NCBI RefSeq assembly: GCF_902493135.1
Contig: NZ_CABUOD010000013.1
Coordinates: 46,404-110,403, forward strand
Direction: 5' to 3'
DNA length: 64,000 nucleotides
Origin: an uncultured Parabacteroides sp.
GTDB lineage: Bacteria > Bacteroidota > Bacteroidia > Bacteroidales > Tannerellaceae
Shown here in pieces: positions 17,886 through 26,125 of the stretch. How positions within the stretch are numbered: the first letter of the stretch is position 1; each line of letters starts with the position of its first letter. The position numbers were made by a program, and so were the translations under genes. Under the pieces are notes generated by a model, which did no database searches, was not told where the DNA came from, and was given only the letters and a program-made list of their open reading frames with translations.

Positions 17886-18812
17886 ATGATTGTTGTAAGA
17901 GACACGGAGACATTGAAAGGGAAAAGGCTGGTAGCCACTATCGGCTTTTTCGACGGAGTTCATCTGGGACATCGTTTTCTGATTCACGAACTGAAGCAGG
18001 TGGCCGAAGCCGCCGGTTTGCCTTCCGCCGTCATCACGTTTCCCGAACATCCCCGCGCAGTCCTGCACGCCGACTATCAGCCGAAGTTGCTCAATTCGTT
18101 CGAAGAAAAGTTGAAACAGCTGGCTTCCACCGGGATCGACTATTGTATCGTGCTGGACTTCACCCTCGAACTATCCCGCCTGACGGCAAAAGAGTTTATC
18201 ACTACCGTATTGGCAGACCGGTTGCATGTGGACACGTTGCTGATCGGCTACGACCACCGTTTCGGGCATAACCGCGAAGATGGTTTCGAGCAGTATGTAA
18301 CCTATGGCGAGACTTGCGGCATCCGGGTTATCAAGGCTTCGCAATACAGCGAAGGCGAGGCGGCCGTCAGTTCGTCCGAAATACGGAAACTCCTTGCGGA
18401 ATGCCGTGTGGAGGAGGCGACTCATCTGCTGACTTATCCTTACGGGCTGAAGGGAAGCATCGTCAGCGGTTATAAGGTCGGCCGGAAATTAGGTTTCCCG
18501 ACCGCCAATATCCAAGTGGACGAACCTTACAAGATTATTCCGGGCATCGGCGTATATGCCGTTCGGGTGTACCTGAACGGACAGCGTTACAAGGGAATGC
18601 TGTACATCGGCAACCGCCCGACCCTGGACAACGGGGACAACATCACGCTGGAAGTAAACATCCTCAACTTCTCAGGCGACATCTACAATAACGAAATAAC
18701 AGTCACGTTCATACAACACGTACGAGGCGACATCAAATTCAACACCCTCGACCAGCTGATCGACCAACTGAAAAAAGACAGGGAGACGGTGGATAGAATA
18801 TTAACGGAATAA
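17886..18812 (+). CDS. ribF: Bifunctional riboflavin kinase/FAD synthetase
   Basis: 308 residues, the normal length. The N-terminal adenylyltransferase domain (1-180) has the nucleotide-binding IGFFDGVHLGHRFLI and the SSSEIRKLL signature. The C-terminal flavokinase domain (about 185-305) has GYKVGRKLGFPTANI and LYIGNRPT. It phosphorylates riboflavin to FMN and adenylylates FMN to FAD in the cytoplasm. The M20 peptidase gene follows after 8 bp, so they share a transcript. Confidence 0.97.
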   Translation: MIVVRDTETLKGKRLVATIGFFDGVHLGHRFLIHELKQVAEAAGLPSAVITFPEHPRAVLHADYQPKLLNSFEEKLKQLASTGIDYCIVLDFTLELSRLTAKEFITTVLADRLHVDTLLIGYDHRFGHNREDGFEQYVTYGETCGIRVIKASQYSEGEAAVSSSEIRKLLAECRVEEATHLLTYPYGLKGSIVSGYKVGRKLGFPTANIQVDEPYKIIPGIGVYAVRVYLNGQRYKGMLYIGNRPTLDNGDNITLEVNILNFSGDIYNNEITVTFIQHVRGDIKFNTLDQLIDQLKKDRETVDRILTE

Positions 18813-18820
18813 AACATATC

Positions 18821-19882
18821 ATGTACTACGACGCAATAGACCTATTAAAAGGGATGATTTCACGTCCTTCTTTCAGCAGGGAAGAGGGAGAAACGGCTGA
18901 TTTTCTCAAGCAAAGCTGGGAAAAGGCCGGGTATAAGGTAAACCGCAAAGGGAATAATCTGTGGCTGATCGCCCCCGGTTTCGATTTGGACAAGCCGACC
19001 CTGCTGCTCAACTCCCATATCGACACAGTCAAGCCGGCTTCGGGCTGGACGAAAGACCCGTTCAATCCGGAGGAGACGGAAGACGAACGTCTGTACGGCC
19101 TCGGCAGCAACGATGCCGGCGCGAGCGTAGTCTCTCTTTACGAGGCATTCAGGGCGTTGTCAGGGAAGGAACAACCCTACAACCTGATCTTCCTTGCTTC
19201 ATGCGAAGAAGAAGTCTCCGGCAAGAACGGGCTGGAAAGCGTCCTTGCCGACCTTCCCCCCATCGCATTCGCCGTTGTCGGCGAACCGACCGGCATGCAA
19301 CCTGCCGTAGCCGAAAAGGGGCTGATGGTACTGGACTGCGTCAGCACCGGCAAAGCCGGACACGCCGCCCGGAACGAGGGGATCAATGCGATCACGCTTG
19401 CCATGAAAGACATCGAGTGGTTCAACACCTATCAGTTCCCGGAAAAAAGCGATTTCCTCGGACCGGTAAAGATGAGCGTCACGATTATCCATGCCGGGAC
19501 ACAGCACAATGTCGTTCCGGACCGCTGCGAATTCACCGTCGATATCCGGACAAACGAATTCTATCCCAACGAAAAACTGTTCGAACTGGTCAAGCCGCAG
19601 GTCGGCTGCGAAATAAAGGCCCGCAGCTTCCGCCTCAACTCCACCCGTACGGATCTGCAACATCCGTTCGTACGCCGTGCCGTCATGATGGGGAAAGTAC
19701 CCTTCGGTTCGCCTACTTTGAGCGACCAGGCCCTCATGCACTTCCCTTCCGTGAAGATCGGACCGGGAAACTCCGCCCGTTCCCATGCCGCCGACGAATA
19801 TATCGGCCTGATGGAGATACGGGAAGCGATCGACACGTATATCAAGCTGCTCGACCAATTGACGATTGAAAGTTGGAAATGA
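18821..19882 (+). CDS. argE: M20-family deacylase, acetylornithine deacetylase-like (ArgE type)
   Basis: 353 residues. Metal ligands are visible in NSHIDTV (His), GSNDAGAS (bridging Asp), ASCEEEVSG (catalytic Glu and ligand Glu) and SARSHAADEY (C-terminal His). A dimerisation lid lies between (VSTGKAGHAARNEGINAIT). In Bacteroidetes this family acts in arginine synthesis, where acylated citrulline rather than acetylornithine is the likely substrate; that is family knowledge. Cytoplasmic, no signal peptide. It lies between ribF and a flippase on one strand. Confidence 0.88.
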   Translation: MYYDAIDLLKGMISRPSFSREEGETADFLKQSWEKAGYKVNRKGNNLWLIAPGFDLDKPTLLLNSHIDTVKPASGWTKDPFNPEETEDERLYGLGSNDAGASVVSLYEAFRALSGKEQPYNLIFLASCEEEVSGKNGLESVLADLPPIAFAVVGEPTGMQPAVAEKGLMVLDCVSTGKAGHAARNEGINAITLAMKDIEWFNTYQFPEKSDFLGPVKMSVTIIHAGTQHNVVPDRCEFTVDIRTNEFYPNEKLFELVKPQVGCEIKARSFRLNSTRTDLQHPFVRRAVMMGKVPFGSPTLSDQALMHFPSVKIGPGNSARSHAADEYIGLMEIREAIDTYIKLLDQLTIESWK

Positions 19883-19892
19883 GCAAGTTAAT

Positions 19893-21182
19893 ATGAGGGA
19901 CCTCTTCACAACCATCGGTACACGCTATCTGATTGCCATCCTGAACCTGGTGCTGATCTTTATCAATGCCAAGGTATTGGGAGTCGAAGGAGTCGGGTTG
20001 GTCGGACTGATCCTGGCGGCAGTAGGAATTGCAACCATGTTCTGCGGAATATTGGCGGGAAATACAATTGTCTATTTCATGAACCGCTATTCCATGAAAG
20101 CCGTGTTTTTGCCTTCCTACTGCTGGACACCGGTCGGAGCGGGCATCGCTTGCGGCTGCATGGCTATCCTCGGACTGCTTCCCGAAGGGTATGCCTTTGA
20201 CATTTATATTCTTTCCATCCTGACTTCCCTCGTTGCCGCGAACTCCCGTTTCCTGTTGGGAAAGAATCTGATCTTCGGGTTCAACCTCACCTTTGTCCTG
20301 CAAGGGGGATTATTGTTCTTTGTATTGCTGTTCCTCTATTACGGACTGAAAATACAGAATGTGACCGCCTATCTGTGGGGAATGTATCTCACAAACGGCA
20401 TTGCGTTCCTTGTCAGCCTGTTCCTGCTCCTGCCGTTTCTGAACAGAAAAGAGGCAGATCCCCGGAAAGGACGTTCCCGATACGCTCTTTTGCAGGAGAT
20501 GTTCACCTACGGGCTTTGGGGAAGTGCGGACAATATCGCCGAAATCCTGACCACCCGCCTCAACTATTTCCTGATCAAACGGTTTGCCGGGTTAGGAAGC
20601 GTCGGGCTATTGGATGCGGGAACCAAGATTTCCGAAAGTGTCTGGCATATCAACCGCAGCATCGGCTTTATCGCGTACAGCCGCGTTGCCCGGACACATG
20701 ATCCCGGCGAGCAGAAGCAGACCACGCTCCGGTTCTTCAAACTAACCTTTTGTGCCGTCACGCTTGCGACCGGCTGTATTCTTCTGATACCGGAATGGGT
20801 GTACACGGATTATCTGTTCAGTGCCGAGTTTGCAGGGATGCGCAACGTCATAACGGGTCTGTCAACCGGGATCATTGCATTGGCCTGTAACAGCATATTA
20901 AGCCAATATTTTATCGGGAGCGGGAAAATACGCTACAGCGCGGGCAGTTCCTTTACCGGTTTGATAAGCCTGCTTGTTTCGGGCTATCTGCTAATTCCCT
21001 CTTACGGAGTGGTCGGATCGGCCATCAGCACCAGTATAGCCTTCTGCATCATGCTGGCATTCTCCATGATTATCTTTTGTCGGAAAACGGGAACCCGGCC
21101 AAAGGACTTCCTGATCAATAAAGAGGATGTGAGGTTCGCACTCCGGAAACTCCGGTTGACGCATGACGGGAGCCAACCCTGA
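19893..21182 (+). CDS. Polysaccharide/O-antigen flippase family membrane protein
   Basis: 429 residues from the ATG at 19893, 10 bp after the argE stop. An in-frame TTG at 19866 would overlap argE and was rejected. The protein has about 12-14 hydrophobic helices across its whole length, beginning TIGTRYLIAILNLVLIFINA, with the Wzx-like loop TRLNYFLIKRFAGLGSVGLL and a basic C-terminus. Members move lipid-linked sugars across the inner membrane. No glycosyltransferases adjoin it, so the substrate is unknown. Convergent with the EnvC-like gene. Confidence 0.85.
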   Translation: MRDLFTTIGTRYLIAILNLVLIFINAKVLGVEGVGLVGLILAAVGIATMFCGILAGNTIVYFMNRYSMKAVFLPSYCWTPVGAGIACGCMAILGLLPEGYAFDIYILSILTSLVAANSRFLLGKNLIFGFNLTFVLQGGLLFFVLLFLYYGLKIQNVTAYLWGMYLTNGIAFLVSLFLLLPFLNRKEADPRKGRSRYALLQEMFTYGLWGSADNIAEILTTRLNYFLIKRFAGLGSVGLLDAGTKISESVWHINRSIGFIAYSRVARTHDPGEQKQTTLRFFKLTFCAVTLATGCILLIPEWVYTDYLFSAEFAGMRNVITGLSTGIIALACNSILSQYFIGSGKIRYSAGSSFTGLISLLVSGYLLIPSYGVVGSAISTSIAFCIMLAFSMIIFCRKTGTRPKDFLINKEDVRFALRKLRLTHDGSQP

Positions 21183-21186
21183 CGCA

Positions 21187-21222
21187 ACACCGGTGTCCGT
21201 CCTGACGCCCCCCCCTGCGTCA
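21187..21222. terminator. Short inverted repeats between convergent genes
   Basis: ACACCGGTGT at 21187-21196 is a perfect palindrome and TGACGC at 21203-21208 pairs with GCGTCA at 21217-21222 around a C-run. They fill the 37 bp between the flippase and EnvC-like stops. No T-run follows, so termination is uncertain. Confidence 0.4.
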
Positions 21223-22551
21223 ATCCAGCCACGGCGCCGGATTCAGTTTCGTCTTTTCTTTCCAAAGCTGGAAATGAAGGATCGTGGCATTGCCGTCCTC
21301 GGTATCGGTAAAGATCTTTCCGATCGCCTGGCGGGTACTCACCTTATCGCCTGCCTTCACATAGACCTGGCTCAGGTTACTATAGACCGTCAGATAGTTA
21401 CCGTGGCGGACAATGACCGAGTTGTTATATCCCGGAACAACGAACACGCGCGTCACCTCGCCATTGAACACGGCGCGGGCATCCGTACCCGGAGCGGTCT
21501 GGATGTCGATGCCGCTGTTATTCGTACGGACATACTTCAGCTCCTGGTGCTGCTGTTCGCCAAAGGTCGCGACAATCGTATGGCGACCGGACACAGGATA
21601 AGGCAAACGGCCCTTATTGCCTGCGAAATCATCGGACAGGCGCTTCTCGGCCTTTGTCATGGCATACCCGCCTTTGGTGTCGGCGACACGTTCCTCGCGG
21701 ACCGGCTCCGTCTCCGGTTTTGTTTCGGGGACTTTCTTTCCTGAGGCAGCCGCCTTTTCACGTGCCACACGGTTCTTTTCAGCGCGAGCCGCACGCTCGC
21801 GGGCGGCTTTGGCCTCGGCTTCGGCACGGGCGATTTCTTCGGCTATCTGCTTTTCGATCCGGCGGTTCAAGGCATCAGCCTGCTGCTTTTTCTTTTTCAG
21901 GTCGGCCTGCAACTGCTTCTGTTTCTTGTTCAACTGCTGCACCTCCTCTTTCCGGCTCGATTCCTCGGTCTGGAGCTTGCGGCTTTCATCCTCGCGCACA
22001 CCCAATAAGGCGTTCTTCTCGTCACGCGTCTTTTCCAGTTCTTTCTGCTTGCCGGCAATCTCTTTCTGCTTATCGATAATTTCGGATGCCTGCTTCTTCT
22101 GCCAGTCGGCATACTCGCGAAGGTAACGCATACGGCGAAGGGACTGGGCAAAATTGTCGGCGGAAAGGATAAACAACAACTTATCCTGCGAACTGCGGCG
22201 TTTGTATATGCTTTGAACCGATTTCCCGTAATTCTGCCGCTTATTCCCCAACTCTCTTTCCAATTGGGAAATGTCCCGGCGGGAAGCGGCGATCTGCTTG
22301 TCTATTTCCCCGATCTCCTGGTTCAGGAGGCTGATGACCTGTTGACGGGAAAGGATCTGTTTGGAGAGCAGGTTCAGCCGGTTCAGCGAGTTACGCGCCG
22401 TCTGCCGCGTCTCGTCCAATAGCTGGCTGGTCATCTCGATCTCGGCAAGTGCGGCTTTACGCTGATTTTCAAGTTCGCGTACTCTTGCCGAGTTCTGTGC
22501 GGAAACAGGACCGATCGACAGCACGAATATGACGAACCAGAAGTATCTCAT
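21220..22551 (-). CDS. EnvC-like murein hydrolase activator (coiled coil plus M23/LytM domain)
   Basis: 443 residues with a signal peptide (to about 18, GPVSA). Residues 20-250 are a long coiled coil rich in Q, E and K; 250-300 is a charged Ala/Glu/Arg linker; 320-443 is a LytM (M23) domain. The zinc site looks degenerate: the usual HxxxD is NSGID and the usual HLH is ILHFQ. As in EnvC this suggests an activator of amidases rather than a hydrolase. It is the last gene of dut-TPR-DUF4292-EnvC, with 1 bp between it and DUF4292, and acts in the periplasm in cell separation. Confidence 0.9.
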   Translation of the reverse strand: MRYFWFVIFVLSIGPVSAQNSARVRELENQRKAALAEIEMTSQLLDETRQTARNSLNRLNLLSKQILSRQQVISLLNQEIGEIDKQIAASRRDISQLERELGNKRQNYGKSVQSIYKRRSSQDKLLFILSADNFAQSLRRMRYLREYADWQKKQASEIIDKQKEIAGKQKELEKTRDEKNALLGVREDESRKLQTEESSRKEEVQQLNKKQKQLQADLKKKKQQADALNRRIEKQIAEEIARAEAEAKAARERAARAEKNRVAREKAAASGKKVPETKPETEPVREERVADTKGGYAMTKAEKRLSDDFAGNKGRLPYPVSGRHTIVATFGEQQHQELKYVRTNNSGIDIQTAPGTDARAVFNGEVTRVFVVPGYNNSVIVRHGNYLTVYSNLSQVYVKAGDKVSTRQAIGKIFTDTEDGNATILHFQLWKEKTKLNPAPWLD

Positions 22552-22552
22552 C

Positions 22553-23392
22553 TTACATTTTATTACTACTCAACGATTTGATGATCTGAGCCAATGTGAT
22601 ACGTTTATATTTGGCAGGAATGGAAAACTCCATTTTCACCGGGACATCCGTCTGCATACGGGAGAAATGCAACGTGATCCCCCCTTGCGAAGCGCCATCC
22701 TTCATCACCTGCACATCCATCTTCATCGGGAAGGGCTGTCCGTCCGCCAGGCGAAAATCGGCATAGTCCCATTGCAGGGCGTAGCGGTCCGAAGGTTCGG
22801 CGATACAGGTTGAGAGAATCTTCTCCTCCCCGTCCGCCATAAAGGTGTACAGCAGCCCCATCACATCCTTCACCTGTATTTCGGCCACGGGGCCGTCCTG
22901 CTTCAACTTAAAACGGTTGTACTGCTTCGGGCTGATCCCTTGCTGTCCGGGAAGGAACAGACGGTTGGTGAAAAGCGCCTGCAGATTATAGAAATTGAAC
23001 TCGATCGGCGTCTGCCCTTTCAGGTTGGCGTAATTGTCAGCCACATAGCGCTTATTCATGCGGTCGATCACCTTTACGCTGTCCACACTGATCTCGGCGC
23101 GGAAAACCTCGATGCCTAAAAAAGGTTGCACGGACAACTGGAAAGCACTGTCTTTTACCATCTTCAGGTCCACACGCGAACTCATATTGTTGCCCGGCAG
23201 ATTCAAGTCCACGTTCAAGCGTGCAGTCAGGGTTTCATACTTGAACGCCTGCTCCTGCATAAGCGCAAAGAACTCGTTATGCGCTTTCGCTCCGCCCGCT
23301 TCGACCGTACCGACCTTCTTGGTCGATTTACAGCCCGTGAACGACAGGGCGATAAAAAAGGCCAGCGCAAAGGCAAGGCTTATCTTATTCAT
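22553..23392 (-). CDS. DUF4292 lipoprotein
   Basis: 279 residues. Lipoprotein signal (FIALSFTGCKSTKK, Cys about 21). The remainder is a LolA/LolB-like beta-rich fold by pattern (LTARLNVDLNLPGNNMSSRV, PFLGIEVFRAEISVDSVKVI). Its function is not established; the arrangement with an EnvC-like and a TPR protein suggests an envelope role. It overlaps the TPR gene by 8 bp and ends 1 bp before the EnvC-like gene. Confidence 0.88.
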   Translation of the reverse strand: MNKISLAFALAFFIALSFTGCKSTKKVGTVEAGGAKAHNEFFALMQEQAFKYETLTARLNVDLNLPGNNMSSRVDLKMVKDSAFQLSVQPFLGIEVFRAEISVDSVKVIDRMNKRYVADNYANLKGQTPIEFNFYNLQALFTNRLFLPGQQGISPKQYNRFKLKQDGPVAEIQVKDVMGLLYTFMADGEEKILSTCIAEPSDRYALQWDYADFRLADGQPFPMKMDVQVMKDGASQGGITLHFSRMQTDVPVKMEFSIPAKYKRITLAQIIKSLSSNKM

Positions 23393-25160
23393 TCTTGACC
23401 TCCTCTTCTATATAGGTTCCCTCTGCGATCTTGCGATCCAGCACATCGCTTTCTTTTCCCATCTCCTTCGCTTTCTTCCACTGTTCAAGCGCCTTTTCCT
23501 TATCGCCGCTCATGAAGAGGATATCGCCGTAATGATCCACCAACTCGGAGCTTTCGGTCGTATCCTTGGCAAGCGCACTCTCTATGTATATCTTGGCAAG
23601 CGTATAGTTTCCCTGCACAAAGAATATCCAGGCATACGTATCGAGGTAAGTCGAATTGTCCGGTTCCAGTTTGACTGCCAACGCGCTCATCCGCTCCGCC
23701 TTTTTCAGGTCTTTCTTTTCCAGTGAAAGGAAATAGGCGTAATTATTGAGGACAACCACATTCTTGTCGTTGTATTTCAGCGCTTCGTCATACGCCTTGT
23801 AGGCTTCCGGCATATTCTTGACCTGATAGTAGATATCGCCTATCTGCCCGTAGAAATCGGATTTCAACCCTACGTTCGTCTCCGGGATAATCGCCAGGCC
23901 CGCCTTGTAGGTATCCAGTGCCTCCTGGTACTTTTCTTGCTGGAAATAAGCGATCCCAAGATAGAAGTAATACTCCGGCGCATCGGGGAAAAGCTCCTGG
24001 CAACGGGTACAGATACGGATCACTTCGGGAATGTCTTCCGACTTCAACGCCAGGTTCAGGAGTTGTTGCCAGGCAGCCGCATCCGAAGGTTCCATCTCGG
24101 TAATCAGCTGGAACTGGAAACGCGCCTCGTCCGTCTTTCCCTGCGTAATCAGCAGGCTGCCGTACATCTGTTTCAGATCGATATCTTCCGGATGCTGTTC
24201 CAGCAATGTCTGGAAAAGGGCATTCGCGCTCTCGGTCCCCTTCTTCGTCTGCTGCAGTTTGAGAATATAGCGGGACAGGATACCGACTTTCGTATCGACA
24301 TCCAGTTTCTCATTCACCAATGCATTGCGTATCTGTGTCTCGGCGGCGTCCTTATTGCCGACGGCTTCATAATAGTTCGCCATGGAGACAATGTAATAGG
24401 GACTTCCCGGATCGATTTCGTGTGCTTTCTGATAATATTTCAATGCCTTGACCGTATCGTTCTTTTCCAGGTGGAGATCCCCCAGAATGATCTGGTAGCG
24501 GGATTCCATCGGGAACTTGGCGGCAAGCTTTTCCACCTCTTTGAAGGCGTTACCGGTCTGCTCCAGCGCGTTATACAACTTATACTTCTGCATCGAAAGC
24601 GCTTCGCTCATGCCGATGGACGATTCGAGGGCGTCATAGGCATCGATCGCCTTCCCGATTTCACCTTCCTGCGTAAGCGCATCCGCCAGGTAATAGTTCA
24701 ATTCCGGTTTTCCGGGATATTCTTTCACCAGCTTCTCATACTCTTCCGCCGCCTCGCCGAACATGCCGAGGTTGCGGCTCATTGTCGCCAACGCCAGTCG
24801 GTAGGTAAAATTATCGGAACTGTAAGCCACCGCACGCCGCAACATCTCCAGCGACTTCTCCGGACGGTTCAGCTGGGCATAAAACGAAGAAAGCTCGTAT
24901 AAGACGGCCGAGGCAGTCGAGTCGATCGCCAGACAATGGTTAAAGGCATCATAAGCGGCATCGAATTTTCCGGCAGTCTTCAGGTTCAGCCCTTCGTAGA
25001 AGAAGTAATCGAATTTCCGCTGATCTCCGGCGCTCACTTTATTCGGCTTCGGCGTTGTTCCTACCTTCGCATCCTGATCCTGCGCCCTCAACGATTGCGA
25101 ACTCCCGACCAGGAATAACAGAAAAGATATCGAGATCAGAGACTTTAGCATCCCTCCCAT
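23385..25160 (-). CDS. Secreted tetratricopeptide-repeat protein
   Basis: 591 residues with a signal peptide (SFLLFLVGSSQSLRAQ). From about residue 45 to 570 it consists of TPR units such as FDAAYDAFNHCLAIDSTASA, YYQKAHEIDPGSPYYIVSMA and EEYEKLVKEYPGKPELNYYL. TPR proteins are scaffolds; its partner here may be the DUF4292 or EnvC-like product of the same operon. It starts 30 bp after dut. Confidence 0.9.
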   Translation of the reverse strand: MGGMLKSLISISFLLFLVGSSQSLRAQDQDAKVGTTPKPNKVSAGDQRKFDYFFYEGLNLKTAGKFDAAYDAFNHCLAIDSTASAVLYELSSFYAQLNRPEKSLEMLRRAVAYSSDNFTYRLALATMSRNLGMFGEAAEEYEKLVKEYPGKPELNYYLADALTQEGEIGKAIDAYDALESSIGMSEALSMQKYKLYNALEQTGNAFKEVEKLAAKFPMESRYQIILGDLHLEKNDTVKALKYYQKAHEIDPGSPYYIVSMANYYEAVGNKDAAETQIRNALVNEKLDVDTKVGILSRYILKLQQTKKGTESANALFQTLLEQHPEDIDLKQMYGSLLITQGKTDEARFQFQLITEMEPSDAAAWQQLLNLALKSEDIPEVIRICTRCQELFPDAPEYYFYLGIAYFQQEKYQEALDTYKAGLAIIPETNVGLKSDFYGQIGDIYYQVKNMPEAYKAYDEALKYNDKNVVVLNNYAYFLSLEKKDLKKAERMSALAVKLEPDNSTYLDTYAWIFFVQGNYTLAKIYIESALAKDTTESSELVDHYGDILFMSGDKEKALEQWKKAKEMGKESDVLDRKIAEGTYIEEEVKNE

Positions 25161-25190
25161 ATTTTTTAATTCTTAATTCTTAATTTTTAA

Positions 25191-25622
25191 TTATTTCCCC
25201 GTGTGACCGAAGCCGCCGGCTCCCCGTTCGGTGTCGTCCAGCCCTTCCACCGGTTGCCAAACGACCTGGCTGTGAGTCGTGATCACCATCTGGCAAATAC
25301 GCTCCCCGTCGTTGACGGTAAACGGTTCGGATGAGAGATTTATCAGGATTATGCCGATCTCGCCGCGATAGTCGGCATCGATAGTGCCCGGCGTGTTCAA
25401 CAATGTGATGCCATGTTTCAATGCCAGGCCGCTACGGGGACGCATCTGTGCCTCATAGCCTTCCGGCAGCGCGATATATAGTCCGGTCGGAATCAGTTTC
25501 CGTTCAAGGGGTTTCAACACTACCGGTTCCGTCAGATTTGCACGAATGTCCATTCCCGCCGACAGCGGAGTCGCGTATCCGGGCAGCGGATGGTGTGACT
25601 TATTGATGATCTTTACTTCCAT
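25191..25622 (-). CDS. dut: dUTP diphosphatase
   Basis: 143 residues from the ATG at 25622; a longer in-frame start at 25670 adds 16 residues not seen in the family. The five dUTPase motifs are present: TPLSAGMDIRAN, RPRSGLALKHG, NTPGTIDADYRGEIGIIL with the catalytic Asp, the GERICQMV segment, and the C-terminal lid RGAGGFGHTGK. It hydrolyses dUTP to dUMP and keeps uracil out of DNA. First gene of the dut-TPR-DUF4292-EnvC run. Confidence 0.97.
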   Translation of the reverse strand: MEVKIINKSHHPLPGYATPLSAGMDIRANLTEPVVLKPLERKLIPTGLYIALPEGYEAQMRPRSGLALKHGITLLNTPGTIDADYRGEIGIILINLSSEPFTVNDGERICQMVITTHSQVVWQPVEGLDDTERGAGGFGHTGK

Positions 25623-25809
25623 AAACTCTTTATTTCCGGGCAAATTTACATAAATATCCCTGATTACCATCTCCCGGAAGTTCCATTATTCTTTAAATTA
25701 TACTAAGTACACCTATATGCGTCTGCACCGGAGTACTTTGGTCCCCTTAAGGCGCTTTTTCCACAAAACAAGCAGGAAAAGTACGGGAAACAAGCGGAAA
25801 TGCTCACAA

Positions 25810-25890
25810 ACATCCCCATCTTGCAACTTTCAACATCCGGGTGTAGGGGACGGCTACACCCGGATGTTTCCGCTCCGGACACCCGGGTGT
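25810..25890. repeat. Phased palindrome array B: 23-bp period, core ACAyCCGGrTGT
   Basis: ACATCCGGGTGT at 25833, ACACCCGGATGT at 25856 and the perfect palindrome ACACCCGGGTGT at 25879 are exactly 23 bp apart. A weaker copy, ACATCCCCATCT, lies one period earlier at 25810. The 11 bp between cores are not conserved. A period of 23 excludes coding. Confidence 0.85.
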
Positions 25891-25968
25891 ACGGAAGCAA
25901 TACATACCGACCGATTGATTAGCACATACTTATATTGCAAAACTTCGACTATGACTTTCAGGAAACCG

Positions 25969-26012
25969 GTGATACATAAGTGATACATAAGTGATAGATA
26001 AGTGATAGACAA
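25969..26012. repeat. Array C: four 11-bp direct repeats
   Basis: GTGATACATAA at 25969 and 25980, GTGATAGATAA at 25991 and GTGATAGACAA at 26002 are head to tail with no gap. The 11 bp unit is half the 22 bp period of other arrays in this window. AT-rich and helically phased, so bending or a multi-site binding region is possible. Confidence 0.85.
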
Positions 26013-26125
26013 ATACGGCATCTATCACTCCTATGCACTATGATTATCAAAACCCGCATGGTAAAGTGTGATAGAGTGACAGAGGATTCCGCAATAACAG
26101 GATATGTAGCCAATCCCTGTTCCTC

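Larger units (their letters stand above)
25623..26125. other. 503-bp gap upstream of dut, rich in phased repeats
   Basis: No gene seen on either strand. It carries the 23-bp palindrome array (25810-25890) and the 11-bp direct repeat array (25969-26012), listed separately. CTATCAC at 26022-26028 is inverted relative to the 11-bp units, and GTGATAGA at 26068 is followed directly by GTGACAGA. The gap lies downstream of the GH2 gene and upstream of dut, both minus strand. Confidence 0.65.

Noticed and set aside
19866..19892. Upstream TTG start for the flippase
   Set aside because: It would overlap the deacetylase gene and adds nine residues not typical of the family; the ATG at 19893 has a normal spacing.
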